A stretch of DNA of 64,000 nt from Rhizobiales bacterium Ga0077537 (GTDB lineage Bacteria; Pseudomonadota; Alphaproteobacteria; Rhizobiales; Hyphomicrobiaceae): positions 186,001 through 250,000 of the forward strand of contig LNEM01000024.1 in assembly GCA_001464955.1 (NCBI GenBank). The letters are read 5' to 3'. A program made the position numbers and the translations under genes. A model generated the notes under the pieces. That model was given only the letters and a program-made list of their open reading frames with translations, made no database searches and was not told the origin of the DNA. This document shows positions 10,481 through 19,217 of the stretch, one piece after another (the first letter of the stretch is position 1; every line of letters begins with the position of its first letter).

Positions 10481-11035
10481 TCAAGTTTCGGGCAACGACT
10501 TCACCACACCGATACGCTCATAAGTTGCAACCGACGCGGGGAATTCGTCCTTTGGCAGGCGCGCCAGCGGCACCGTCGAGACGAGGCGCCAGTCGGCCGT
10601 GTCGAGTTCGGGAAAAACGGTATCCCCGACCGGCTCGGCGTCGATGACGTCGACGATGGCCCGGGTTGCATAGGGCAGCGCCAGAGCATAGATCTCGCCA
10701 CCGCCGGCGATGATCACCTCGTCGACGCCGCGCCGTGCCGCCAGGGTGGCCGCGAGGCGCAGTGCTTCAGCCAGCGAAGTCGTGCTGTGCACCCCGTCGG
10801 CCGCAAAGCCCCTGTTACGCGTCACGACGATCGTATCGCGCCCGTCGAGCGCCTTGCCGATCGATTGGAACGTCTTGCGTCCCATGATCATGGGCCGCCC
10901 AATCGTGAGCTTGCGAAAATTGCGGAGCGACGTGGGCATCTGCCAAGGCATGTCGCCCTCGCTCCCGATGACCCGGTTGCGTCCCATGGCGACCACAATG
11001 GTCACGTGCAACGCGCCTGGCGCCTGATGTGGCAT
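10481..11035 (-). CDS. folA: Dihydrofolate reductase
   Basis: Reduces dihydrofolate to tetrahydrofolate with NADPH, regenerating the cofactor oxidised by the neighbouring ThyA. 184 residues. The DHFR core is clear: VAMGRNRVIG, DMPWQMP, IGRPMIMGRKTFQSIG and IAGGGEIYALALP. I use the ATG at 11035, with GAGGAG five bases upstream; the longer in-frame form would add 70 Arg/Ser-rich residues. Odd point: the active-site acid that normally follows the MPW segment (Asp27 of E. coli, in PADL) is Ser here (PTSL). The codon is TCG, so this is not a translation slip. The gene starts 25 bases after the thyA stop. Confidence 0.9.
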   Translation of the reverse strand: MPHQAPGALHVTIVVAMGRNRVIGSEGDMPWQMPTSLRNFRKLTIGRPMIMGRKTFQSIGKALDGRDTIVVTRNRGFAADGVHSTTSLAEALRLAATLAARRGVDEVIIAGGGEIYALALPYATRAIVDVIDAEPVGDTVFPELDTADWRLVSTVPLARLPKDEFPASVATYERIGVVKSLPET

Positions 11036-11060
11036 GGGCTCCTCGGCGCTCCTTGCGCGG

Positions 11061-11855
11061 CTATACTGCGACCGGCGCCTTGATGTGCGGATGCGGATCG
11101 TAGCCCTCGATGCGGAAGTCCTCGTAGCGGAAACCGAAGATCGACGTGACCTCCGGGTTGAGCACGAGGCGGGGCAGCGGCCTCGGCGCCCGCGAGAGTT
11201 GCAGATCGGCCTGCTCGAGGTGATTGAGATACAGGTGCGCGTCACCGAGCGTGTGCACGAACTCGCCCGGCTTGAGCCCGGTCACCTGTGCCATCATCAC
11301 CGTCAGAGCCGCGTAGCTCGCGATGTTGAACGGCACGCCGAGAAAGACGTCGGCCGACCGCTGGTAGAGCTGGCACGAGAGCCGGCCATCGGCGACGTAG
11401 AACTGGAACAGGCAGTGACAGGGCGCCAACGCCATGTCCGGAATGTCGGCCGGGTTCCACGCCGAGACGATCATGCGTCGGCTGTCGGGATTCGTTTTGA
11501 GCGTCTCGACCACATCGCGGATCTGATCGATCGTCCGACCGTCCGGCGCCGCCCAGGACCGCCACTGCCGACCATAGACCGGCCCCAGCTCGCCCGCTTC
11601 GTCGGCCCATTCGTCCCATATGCTCACGCCGTTGGCCTTCAGGTAGGCGATGTTGGTATCGCCGGCCAGGAACCAGATCAGCTCATGCACGATCGATTTG
11701 AGATGCAGCTTCTTCGTCGTGACCAGCGGAAAACCCTCCGCCAGATCGAACCGCATCTGATGGCCGAACACGCTCAGGGTGCCGGTGCCGGTGCGATCCG
11801 ACTTCCTGACGCCATGGTCACGCACGCGCCGCATGAGATCGAGATAGGCATCCAT
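11061..11855 (-). CDS. thyA: Thymidylate synthase
   Basis: Converts dUMP and methylene-tetrahydrofolate to dTMP and dihydrofolate. From the ATG at 11855 the product is 264 residues, the same length as E. coli ThyA. Key segments are present: RTGTGT near the N-terminus, the catalytic cysteine in [13 protein letters not shown], and the substrate-binding segments [18 protein letters not shown] and HLYLNH. AGGA is 8 bases ahead of the start. The in-frame extension to 12017 is discarded because it matches nothing. It precedes folA and the two serve one cycle. Confidence 0.95.
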   Translation of the reverse strand: MDAYLDLMRRVRDHGVRKSDRTGTGTLSVFGHQMRFDLAEGFPLVTTKKLHLKSIVHELIWFLAGDTNIAYLKANGVSIWDEWADEAGELGPVYGRQWRSWAAPDGRTIDQIRDVVETLKTNPDSRRMIVSAWNPADIPDMALAPCHCLFQFYVADGRLSCQLYQRSADVFLGVPFNIASYAALTVMMAQVTGLKPGEFVHTLGDAHLYLNHLEQADLQLSRAPRPLPRLVLNPEVTSIFGFRYEDFRIEGYDPHPHIKAPVAV

Positions 11856-12013
11856 GACGATCGTCCTTCTTCCGCGAGTCCGGCGCGTGGCTGGCATCCC
11901 ACCGCCCTCATGTGGACCCGCGATGCCGCCACCGCAATTCGCCAGCCCGCCGCGCCGCCGATTTTTCCCCATCGGATTGTTCGAGCAGGCCGGGCGACCG
12001 GGCCCGCCGAGCG

Positions 12014-13912
12014 TCAACCCTTGCCCGAATATTTGGCCAGCACCTTCCGCGCCGCCTCGACGGTAGCATCTCCGATCGCCGCCTGCCCCTCCGCGGTCGG
12101 GTGGAAGGCTCCCGAATAGAGGCTCGCCAGCAGCACTTGGAACCAGTTCACCGTCTTCGTCGGCAGCGCCTTCTGCAGGATCGTCCGACTGACGTGAAAA
12201 TGCCCCACCAGGAACGCGTCATTGGGCGTTCGGAACCATCTCTGCCGCGACGCATAGGCCTGAAAACTGGCGGGATTGTAAGGCACCCACGCCCCGTCGA
12301 TCTTGCGCGGCAGCCTCAGATCGTCGGCCGTCGACAGCGCGTTGTCGAGCCAGCCCGCACAGATGCTTCGGCCATTGAACTTCGCCCGGTGCGCCTGCAC
12401 GAACGTCCAGCCGTGGGCACTGCTCGAGGCCTTCATCGTCCGGTCGAGCCGCTCCGCCGCCTCCATCGAATCCCGTGCCTTCTGCTCCGACAGCGCGAAA
12501 TCACTGACGACCGTCATACCCGCCCGGCTGTCCGGGCACACCGACCGCCCGTCGTCCAGCAGCGTCAGCGCCGGGTACGAGACGAGCACCACCCGATCGG
12601 ACTGTCCCCATGGCACATGCAGGAGATTGTGCACCGCCCGGTTGAACGACTTGTACCGTTCACCGAGGGCTGCGAGCTGCTTGCGAGCCTCGGCGTAGCC
12701 ATAGACCTGCCCCATCCAGCCGCCGAGGCGGCGCAGCAGCGATTCGTCAGACAGGATGGCATTGGCGACGAGTCGCGAGAACCCGACGTCGTTGCCGCCG
12801 ATCGAAACGAGCAGCAGATCGATCTTGCGCGCATGCTCGGCGTCGCACTTGAGAAGGACGAGCCCACCCTGCAGATCCGGCACCCGCCCCCGATTGTGGT
12901 AGGCCTCCGGAAGATCGTACGCTGGCGCCTCCCGCGAGCCGCATTGCTCGCGCGCCACTGCCGAGATTTGCGACAGATCGGGCGGTGACGGAACCCACTC
13001 GTGTCCCTTGTAACGCAGGAACAGTCCCCTCACGATCTCCGCCCCCGAGCACGCGAAACTGACGAACGTCACCGCTCGCTGGGGCTTCTCGACAGCGAGC
13101 TGCAGCGCCACGCGCAGCTGATGTGAATAGAGCGATCTGTGGCACGCCTGATCGAGCCACCGGGGATTGGCGTCGATGAACGACTTGTCGCCGATTGACG
13201 CCCAGTCGCCGACGCGCGCCGGATACCCCGTCAAGTGCGGCTCCTTGACCGGATCCCCATAGTCGGCCGAACGCTCCCGCGAGAACCGCACGGGCACGTC
13301 GGGATTGCCTTCGCCGGACCCGAAACTGTCGCCGACGCCGACGACGAGCACGTCCTCGACCTCGACCTCGGTCTCCGCGATCCGCACACCGCCGACATCG
13401 ACCGTAACCATGGCGCCGTCCGGGTAAGGGATGGCGAGCTTCACCTCCACGTCGCACGGCACGGTGAGCGTCGTGCTGTCACCGCTCGACGGGCGCACGC
13501 TCCACGCGCAATCGACCGCCGCCGTATCGACGGCACCTTTCAGCGTCGCAACGATGCGGTGGGCCTTCGGATGCAGGTAGTCGGGTTCCGCCTTGCAGGT
13601 GTGGCGGTTCTGCACCGGGTCCCAGCAGGTGCGGTCGAGCATCGTCGCGGCCCAGCCCTCGCCGCCGTGCCGCTCGGCGAGCGCCCGCTCGGCGCTCAGG
13701 ATCGGCATAAGCCGTTCCTCCTCGCTCAGCGCTTCGTAAGTGGCCCGGTGCGCCTCGGTCGCCTTCGGATCGGTGAAGAAACGGAACGGATTCTCGAGCC
13801 GCCAGGAGATCTGCGGCGTGGCGGCGGCAGCCGGCTCGATCGCCGATCCCGCGATGCTCGCCGTCACCGCGACGGCGAGCATTCGCACGTAGAGCGCGAT
13901 CCTGAGGCTCAT
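12014..13912 (-). CDS. Exported SGNH/GDSL-family hydrolase
   Basis: 632 residues with a signal peptide (about 1-32, ending AAAA-TPQ). A ~170-residue N-terminal region precedes an SGNH esterase core. Block I is [14 protein letters not shown] with Ser as nucleophile, block III is SIGGNDVGF, and the catalytic histidine is in [10 protein letters not shown]. The position three before that histidine is Gly, not Asp, so it may use a Ser-His dyad like some actinobacterial SGNH esterases (family knowledge). Several cysteines in the core suggest disulphides. Substrate unknown; lipid or carbohydrate ester is plausible. It starts 17 bases after the preceding squalene/phytoene-synthase-like gene. A 158-base gap without other features separates its stop from thyA. 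Confidence 0.8.
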   Translation of the reverse strand: MSLRIALYVRMLAVAVTASIAGSAIEPAAAATPQISWRLENPFRFFTDPKATEAHRATYEALSEEERLMPILSAERALAERHGGEGWAATMLDRTCWDPVQNRHTCKAEPDYLHPKAHRIVATLKGAVDTAAVDCAWSVRPSSGDSTTLTVPCDVEVKLAIPYPDGAMVTVDVGGVRIAETEVEVEDVLVVGVGDSFGSGEGNPDVPVRFSRERSADYGDPVKEPHLTGYPARVGDWASIGDKSFIDANPRWLDQACHRSLYSHQLRVALQLAVEKPQRAVTFVSFACSGAEIVRGLFLRYKGHEWVPSPPDLSQISAVAREQCGSREAPAYDLPEAYHNRGRVPDLQGGLVLLKCDAEHARKIDLLLVSIGGNDVGFSRLVANAILSDESLLRRLGGWMGQVYGYAEARKQLAALGERYKSFNRAVHNLLHVPWGQSDRVVLVSYPALTLLDDGRSVCPDSRAGMTVVSDFALSEQKARDSMEAAERLDRTMKASSSAHGWTFVQAHRAKFNGRSICAGWLDNALSTADDLRLPRKIDGAWVPYNPASFQAYASRQRWFRTPNDAFLVGHFHVSRTILQKALPTKTVNWFQVLLASLYSGAFHPTAEGQAAIGDATVEAARKVLAKYSGKG

Positions 13913-13929
13913 TGGCCAACTCCCCGACT

Positions 13930-14805
13930 TTAGATCCGCCCCGTAAAATGGGCCATTGCCAGACGAACAACGCGCGAAAACGGCGCGACGTCCGTCATCT
14001 CTGCGATCAGCCGACGTCCGCTCTGAGCCTTGAAATATGGTTCGATCATGGCAAGGGGGAGAAGGACGGCACGCTGCGCTCCTGTCAAGCCCGCTCGGGC
14101 ATGCCGCACGGTTGCAAGCTCGTCGCGAACCAGCGCCCGCAACTCCTCCGCGATTACCGACACCGCCGCCGCCGTCCGCGCATCCTCGCGCTGCTCCACG
14201 AGGTGGTCCGGCTCGAGCCCCTGGTCCCTGAGCCGGCGCGCCGGCAGCGGAAAGCCGCCATTGTGCAGAAGCTTGGGCAGCATCCCGAGCCGCCGCGCGA
14301 TGCCGTAGCTCCGCCCGGCCGCCAACGCAATCGGACGCAGAGCCTCGCCATCGCCGCCACAGAGCCCGAAGCCCGCCTCGAACAGCGCCCCGTCGGTCTT
14401 GTCGATGTAGGCGAAAAGTCCGGCGTCGTCTGCCACCAGTCCGCCCGCGAGATCGAATTCCCGCGCCGTGATCACGGCGTCGAGACGTGCGAACGGCACG
14501 CCGCGTCCCAGCACCTCCGACACCACGGCATCGGCGACAGGGTGCCCGCTCCGCTCGCCGCCAGCCCCTGCCACCAGCGCATCCCGCCACCATTGCAGCC
14601 GGATTTCGCCGAGCATGGCCTCGCTGACCTGCTCCGGAATGCGCCCGACTTCGGCGGCGAAGGCAGCGAGCGCCGCAAGTGCCGGACGCAACGACTTCGG
14701 CGCCAGTGTCGCGGCCAGATAGCGATCCGGCTCGCCCCGCATCGCTGCGTCCCGCACGTCCCGGCTGACGCCACCGCCCGTTGGTCCTCCAGTGCCGAAC
14801 GCCAT
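13930..14805 (-). CDS. Squalene/phytoene synthase-family protein, NDUFAF6-like
   Basis: 291 residues from the ATG at 14805, which lies one base after the stop of the preceding gene (TGACATG). The all-alpha isoprenoid-synthase fold is suggested by EIRLQWWRDALV, ADDAGLFAYIDKTDGAL and the C-terminal helical segment LLPLAMIEPYFKAQ. The two DxxxD metal-binding motifs of true squalene and phytoene synthases are not evident, and no carotenoid or hopanoid gene is nearby. This matches the NDUFAF6 branch, whose mitochondrial member helps assemble respiratory complex I. Presence two genes from an NDUFAF3-like protein supports that reading. An enzymatic role is not excluded. Confidence 0.75.
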   Translation of the reverse strand: MAFGTGGPTGGGVSRDVRDAAMRGEPDRYLAATLAPKSLRPALAALAAFAAEVGRIPEQVSEAMLGEIRLQWWRDALVAGAGGERSGHPVADAVVSEVLGRGVPFARLDAVITAREFDLAGGLVADDAGLFAYIDKTDGALFEAGFGLCGGDGEALRPIALAAGRSYGIARRLGMLPKLLHNGGFPLPARRLRDQGLEPDHLVEQREDARTAAAVSVIAEELRALVRDELATVRHARAGLTGAQRAVLLPLAMIEPYFKAQSGRRLIAEMTDVAPFSRVVRLAMAHFTGRI

Positions 14806-14806
14806 G

Positions 14807-15406
14807 TCAGTAGAGATGCGCGGCAGCGACCATCGCGAATGTGGTCGGGACCGAGAGCGCGAGATTGACACGCGCGGCGGCCTTCATCCGGTAACGCGCG
14901 AGTTCGCGCTCGCCGTCGCTCGTCTTCGGATCGAGCACCGACGTCAAGCTCGGCAGGATCATCCGGTTGACGAGCCACCACATCCCGATGCCCGCGATCA
15001 CCCCGAGCCACAGGATGATCCCCCGCGCTGTCGGAATGTAGACGGCCGACGGAAACACCCAGCGATCGAGCACATAGCCCGTCGTGAGCAGCAGCACACC
15101 CCCGCTGGCCAGGACGACATGCGAGGCCCCGCGAAAGACGCGCGCCACCCGTGGCACGATGCTGCGCATGAGCACGGCCCGTCCGACGTCGTCCGTCTCC
15201 TGCAGCGCGATGATCTGGATGAAGTTGACGAACCAGATCATTCCGACCCACAGCATCGCCGCTCCCACGTGCGCGAGGCGCGCCAGGAACGAAATCAGCC
15301 CGATGGTATCGCTGCTGTTTGCGCCGAGCCAGATGGCCAACAGCGCCGCCGCGGCTCCGATCCCGACGGCGAGCGCAACCATCGGATTGTTGAACAGGCT
15401 CGTCAC
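14807..15406 (-). CDS. Integral membrane protein with urate hydroxylase (PuuD)-like domain
   Basis: 199 residues with about four to five membrane segments: the N-terminus, LAHVGAAMLWVGMIWFVNFI, the VVLASGGVLLLTTGYVL stretch, ARGIILWLGVIAGIGMWWLV and the C-terminus. The HVGAAMLWVGMIWFVNF segment is typical of the membrane domain of PuuD-type urate hydroxylase and of related uncharacterised proteins. No cytochrome c CXXCH motif is present, unlike full-length PuuD, and no purine catabolism genes are near. It lies between two complex I assembly-factor homologues in the sec transcription unit. Confidence 0.65.
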   Translation of the reverse strand: MTSLFNNPMVALAVGIGAAAALLAIWLGANSSDTIGLISFLARLAHVGAAMLWVGMIWFVNFIQIIALQETDDVGRAVLMRSIVPRVARVFRGASHVVLASGGVLLLTTGYVLDRWVFPSAVYIPTARGIILWLGVIAGIGMWWLVNRMILPSLTSVLDPKTSDGERELARYRMKAAARVNLALSVPTTFAMVAAAHLY

Positions 15407-15451
15407 GCGACGTCCCTCTTGTTGCTTCGTTGCGCCCTTGCCGCCGATGCT

Positions 15452-15856
15452 CTACGGCGCCGATCGGGCGGCGTCCGGCTCGTCGACGGCAATGAGGGCG
15501 GTCGCCACCCGCCGCTTCTCGGCCAACAGGATGTTGTACGTGCGCGCGGCAGGTCCAGTTGCCATGATTTCGAGACCGAGGCCAGCCGCCTTGATCAAAT
15601 CCCGCACCCCGTTCGGCGGGAGAAGATGTCGCTGGCCGGTTCCGATCAGGACGAAGTCGATCTCCTCTCGAGCGGCGAGGATCCGTGCGAGATCGGCCTC
15701 GCTCACGTCATCGAGCCTCTCCGGCCGCCACGCCTCGATGGCATCCGGGAGGCAGAGGATCGACCCCCTGTGACTCATCCCGGCAAACCGGAAACCGCCA
15801 TTGCCGTAAGCATCGATCGGCGCGCGGCCCGGATATCTGGCACCGGCAGTCAGCAT
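15452..15856 (-). CDS. Mth938-like domain protein (NDUFAF3 homologue)
   Basis: 134 residues of the Mth938-like (DUF498) fold. The segments IDAYGNGGFRFAG, VLIGTGQRHLLPP and YNILLAEKRRVATALIAV are characteristic. The mitochondrial relative NDUFAF3 is a complex I assembly factor, and in alphaproteobacteria the gene is typically downstream of secDF, as here (33 bases after secF). No catalytic residues are known for the family. The bacterial role is not settled. Confidence 0.85.
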   Translation of the reverse strand: MLTAGARYPGRAPIDAYGNGGFRFAGMSHRGSILCLPDAIEAWRPERLDDVSEADLARILAAREEIDFVLIGTGQRHLLPPNGVRDLIKAAGLGLEIMATGPAARTYNILLAEKRRVATALIAVDEPDAARSAP

Positions 15857-15890
15857 CGCGACGAACCTCCTGGTCTCGGCAGAAAGGCCG

Positions 15891-16850
15891 TCAGGCCGTC
15901 TTCGCCTCCGCTTTGTCTCCCGCCTTCGCGTCGAGGTCGCGCGGCACGCCCACGTATTCGAGCACCGGCGCCGCGATGAAGATCGACGAGTACGTGCCGA
16001 CGAGAATGCCGAACAGCATCGCGAAGTTGAAGTTGCGGATCACTTCTCCGCCGAAGATGAACAGCGCGATCAAAACAGCGAACGTCGTGGCGCCCGTGAG
16101 GATCGTCCGCGAGAGCGTCTCGTTGATCGACAGATTGAGCAGTTCGCGGAGTGGCATTCGCTTGAATTTGCGTAGGTTTTCGCGAATTCGATCCGACACG
16201 ACGACGGTGTCGTTGACCGAGTAGCCGAGAATGGTGAGCAGCGCCGCGACGATGGACAGATCGAACGCCATGTCGAACAGCGAAAACAGCCCCACCGTCA
16301 GCAACACGTCGTGCGTGAGCGCTACCACCGTACCAAGCGCGAACTGCCACTCGAACCGGAACCAGACGTAGGTGATGATGGCGAGGATGCCCGCGATGAC
16401 CGCGATCGTCCCGGTCCACCGCAGCTCCTGCGACACCGCCGGCCCGACGACCTCGACCCGCCGCACTTCGAACGCACTGCCGAGCGAATCCGTGACTTTC
16501 TTCAGCCCCTCTTGCTGCGCGGCTTCTCCGCCCGGCTGCTGCTCGAGGCGGATCAGCGCGTCGGTGGGGACGCCGAACTCCTGGATCTGCACGTCGCCGA
16601 GCCCGAGCGCTCCGAGCTGCGACCTCAGCTTGCCGATGTCGATCGGCTTGTTCGCCGTGTCCTTCACCTCGATGAGCGAGCCGCCTTTGAAGTCGACGCC
16701 GAAGTTCAACCCTTTGACAAGGAAGAGCCCCAGCGACGCCACCATCATCACGATCGACGCGAAGAAACACACGTCACGCCAGCGCATGAAATCGATGCGC
16801 GTGCCGTGCGGGAAGAAGTCGAACCCCTTGAAATTCGGGATGGGAAGCAT
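15891..16850 (-). CDS. secF: Protein translocase subunit SecF
   Basis: 319 residues. One N-terminal membrane segment (around 25-45) is followed by a periplasmic domain starting at GLNFGVDFKGGSLIEV, the SecF counterpart of the SecD D-LQGG motif, and by five more membrane segments. The conserved VSDRIRENLRKFK cytoplasmic segment and LNLSINETLSRTILT are present. It works with SecD and YajC to use the proton gradient to pull exported proteins through SecYEG. The ATG is 18 bases from the secD stop. The tail is Ala/Lys-rich. Confidence 0.96.
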   Translation of the reverse strand: MLPIPNFKGFDFFPHGTRIDFMRWRDVCFFASIVMMVASLGLFLVKGLNFGVDFKGGSLIEVKDTANKPIDIGKLRSQLGALGLGDVQIQEFGVPTDALIRLEQQPGGEAAQQEGLKKVTDSLGSAFEVRRVEVVGPAVSQELRWTGTIAVIAGILAIITYVWFRFEWQFALGTVVALTHDVLLTVGLFSLFDMAFDLSIVAALLTILGYSVNDTVVVSDRIRENLRKFKRMPLRELLNLSINETLSRTILTGATTFAVLIALFIFGGEVIRNFNFAMLFGILVGTYSSIFIAAPVLEYVGVPRDLDAKAGDKAEAKTA

Positions 16851-16868
16851 GGGTTTGCTGTCCTGACC

Positions 16869-18485
16869 TTAGATCGGCACGACGATTTTCTGGGGGCGCA
16901 TCTTCTGGCTCTTCAGCCACGTCACGACGAGCAGGCGCGTCACGAACACGGCCGAGAAGATCGACGTGAAGATGCCGATCGACAGCGTGACGGCGAAGCC
17001 CCGGATCGGACCGGAGCCGAGCCAGAACATGAGGAGCGCCGCGGCCAGCGTGGTGAGCTGGCTGTCGAGGATGGTGACCACCGCCCGCTTGAACCCCGTC
17101 TCGATGGCAGTGATCGCCGTCTTGCCGGCCCGGATCTCCTCGCGGATGCGCTCGTAGATGAGAACGTTCGCATCGACGGCCATGCCGATCGTGAGCACGA
17201 GGCCCGCGATGCCAGGCAGCGTCAGCGTGATGCCGATGCCGCTCATCAGCGCCACGATGATGATGCCGTTCACGATGAGCGCGATCACCGCGAAGATGCC
17301 GAACGTACCGTAGGCAGTGATCGTCATCGCGAACGTCGCGAGCGCGCCGACGATGCCGGCGAAGCGCCCCGCCGCGATGGAGTCGGAACCCAGCGACGGC
17401 CCGACCGTCCGCTCCTCGACGATGGTCATGTCGACCGGCAGTGCGCCGGACCTCAGCTGCACGGCGAGGCGGTTCGCGCTGTCGACCGTGAAATTGCCGG
17501 AGATCTGGCCCGTGCCGCCCAGAATGGCCGTCTGGATCACCGGTGCCGACAGGACCTTGCCGTCGAGCACGATTGCGAACGGCCGACCGACGTTGGCCTG
17601 CGTGAAGCGCCCGAACTTGCGCGCCCCCGACTGATCGAACCGGAACGTGATGATCGGCTGGTTGTTCTGCTGGTCGAAGCCCGGCTGGGCATCCACGAGT
17701 TCCTCACCCTTCACCACCGGCGTCTCGCGAAGGAGATGCGGTGGCTCGCCAGCCTCATCAGACGGGAATACCCGCCAACCGGCCGGCGCGCGACCCTGCT
17801 GCGCGTCTTCCGCCGTGAACTGGTTGTGGACCTCGTGGAACGTGAGGCGGGCAGTCTCCTTGATCAGCGCCTTGAGCTGACTTGCGTCCTTGAGCCCTGG
17901 ATACTGCACGAGGATGCGGTCGGCGCCCTGCCGGACGACGGACGATTCCGCCGTACCGAGCTGGTTGATGCGTCGGTTGATGGTCTCGATGGCGGCGCTG
18001 GCCGCATTCGCCGTGCGCTGCGTGATGCCCGCGGCCGACGGCGTGATCGTGATCTGTCCGGCGTCGTTACGCGTGATGTCGAGATCGACGGCGCTTGTCC
18101 CGAGGAGCGCGTTGCCGATGTTCTGCTGCATCTTGCGCGCTTCGCGCATCGTCGCCTCGAGCTGATCCGCCCGCGTCGGCCTGACGATCACGCTGTTACC
18201 CTGCAACGTGACGCTGGCTGGGATCTTGCCTTCAGTGATGACCACGCGACGCGCATCGTCCCGGATGCTCTGCAGCCAGTCGCGGCGGAGCTGGGCCGAA
18301 TCCATGGCGAGCAGCAGATGTGCGCCGCCCTGCAGGTCGAGACCCGGCGGGATCTGCTTCTTCGGCGCCCAGGATGGCCACGCGTCCACCGTTTCGCGGG
18401 CGAAGAAGTTCGGCAGAGCGAAAATGAGCCCGATCAGACAGGCGGCGATGATCGATATGTTGCCGAAGCGCGAAAACTGCAGCAT
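16869..18485 (-). CDS. secD: Protein translocase subunit SecD
   Basis: 538 residues. The N-terminal membrane segment (about 9-28) is followed by PPGLDLQGGAHLLL with Asp50 of the SecD signature, a large periplasmic P1 domain, and then five membrane segments in the C-terminal third. The stretch IGMAVDANVLIYERIREE is the RND-type segment expected in SecD. It forms a complex with SecF, encoded immediately downstream. YajC is encoded 65 bases upstream on the same strand, so the three are probably one operon. Confidence 0.96.
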   Translation of the reverse strand: MLQFSRFGNISIIAACLIGLIFALPNFFARETVDAWPSWAPKKQIPPGLDLQGGAHLLLAMDSAQLRRDWLQSIRDDARRVVITEGKIPASVTLQGNSVIVRPTRADQLEATMREARKMQQNIGNALLGTSAVDLDITRNDAGQITITPSAAGITQRTANAASAAIETINRRINQLGTAESSVVRQGADRILVQYPGLKDASQLKALIKETARLTFHEVHNQFTAEDAQQGRAPAGWRVFPSDEAGEPPHLLRETPVVKGEELVDAQPGFDQQNNQPIITFRFDQSGARKFGRFTQANVGRPFAIVLDGKVLSAPVIQTAILGGTGQISGNFTVDSANRLAVQLRSGALPVDMTIVEERTVGPSLGSDSIAAGRFAGIVGALATFAMTITAYGTFGIFAVIALIVNGIIIVALMSGIGITLTLPGIAGLVLTIGMAVDANVLIYERIREEIRAGKTAITAIETGFKRAVVTILDSQLTTLAAALLMFWLGSGPIRGFAVTLSIGIFTSIFSAVFVTRLLVVTWLKSQKMRPQKIVVPI

Positions 18486-18550
18486 GGGGCTTCAGCCCTT
18501 CGATTGTTGGACGGGTGGCGCGGTAGCCCCGCACCTCGGCTCGGTCGGGC

Positions 18551-18883
18551 CTATGTGCTCTCCTTCACAGGCTCGCCCTTGCCGCGGACTTCGGCGACGG
18601 CGCCGCGCGTGACCCTGATCCGCATCGTCTCGTTGAGCTCGACCTCGAGCTCGTTGTCGCCGTCCTTTGCCTTCATCACCTTGCCGATGAAGCCGTTGGA
18701 GAGAACGACGGTGTCACCGCGCCGGACGGCGTTGATCAATTCACGCCGCTCCTTTTCGCGCTGCTGGTTCGGGCGGATGACCAGGAAGTAGAAGATCGGA
18801 ATCATCAGCGCCAAAGGCACCAGCATGCTGGTGAATGGGTCGGCGCCGGGCGCCTGAGCGTAGGCCGGAGTGATGAAAAGCAT
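18551..18883 (-). CDS. yajC: Preprotein translocase subunit YajC
   Basis: 110 residues from the ATG at 18883. A hydrophobic segment (MLVPLALMIPIFYFLVIRP) is followed by the conserved NQQREKERRE and an SH3-like soluble domain with VVLSNGFIGKV. This is the standard YajC architecture, a single-span accessory of SecDF. The in-frame extension to 18928 would add 15 residues ahead of the usual start and is unlikely. The promoter-like pair at 18980-19007 lies about 100 bases upstream and would drive the whole yajC-secD-secF run. Confidence 0.93.
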   Translation of the reverse strand: MLFITPAYAQAPGADPFTSMLVPLALMIPIFYFLVIRPNQQREKERRELINAVRRGDTVVLSNGFIGKVMKAKDGDNELEVELNETMRIRVTRGAVAEVRGKGEPVKEST

Positions 18884-18979
18884 CGCGATGGAGGTCCTGT
18901 GAACGGAGCAGCTCACTGTCAGGGGCATCGGCCCCCGGATGACAGACGGATGACAGTGGCGCCTTCCTTGGCGCGGCGG

Positions 18980-19007
18980 ACTATAGTGTCCGTTGCATGG
19001 TTTGCAA
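18980..19007 (-). promoter_or_regulatory. Predicted sigma-70-type promoter for yajC-secDF
   Basis: On the minus strand, TTGCAA (19007-19002) is followed after 16 bases by TATAGT (18985-18980). Both hexamers match well and the spacing is close to ideal. It lies in the 334-base divergent gap between yajC and the DUF815 gene, upstream of the only large minus-strand export operon. Confidence 0.45.
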
Positions 19008-19117
19008 CCCGATTAGGCAGTCCGCGCGACCTGCCCCGTCCGCCCGACGGGACTTCGCGCGCTGCCTCAGGTCCCGCGACCAGATGGCGCCTCCCGTCGA
19101 GGGCCCGGGACAATCGC

Positions 19118-19146
19118 GTGACGTCGCGCTAAGCGTCCCCTATAGA
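19118..19146 (+). promoter_or_regulatory. Predicted sigma-70-type promoter for the DUF815 ATPase gene
   Basis: GTGACG (19118-19123), a 17-base spacer, then TATAGA (19141-19146), about 70 bases upstream of the ATG at 19218. Both hexamers are near consensus for a high-GC alphaproteobacterium. The rest of the yajC/DUF815 gap shows no further gene or RNA. Confidence 0.45.
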
Positions 19147-19217
19147 ACCCGCCCTGTCTCCGTCGCCGGACGGACCTGGCCAGATGGCCTTGGGATTGCC
19201 GAGGAGTGTTTTTCGCG

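Noticed and set aside
13913-14593. N-terminal extension of the SGNH hydrolase to give an 859-residue protein
   Set aside because: The extra 227 residues overlap the NDUFAF6-like gene in another frame; the signal peptide begins at 13912.
16311-18791. 826-residue plus-strand open frame over secF and secD
   Set aside because: Fully antisense to two certain genes and made mostly of Arg, Asp, Glu, His and Leu; no recognisable fold.
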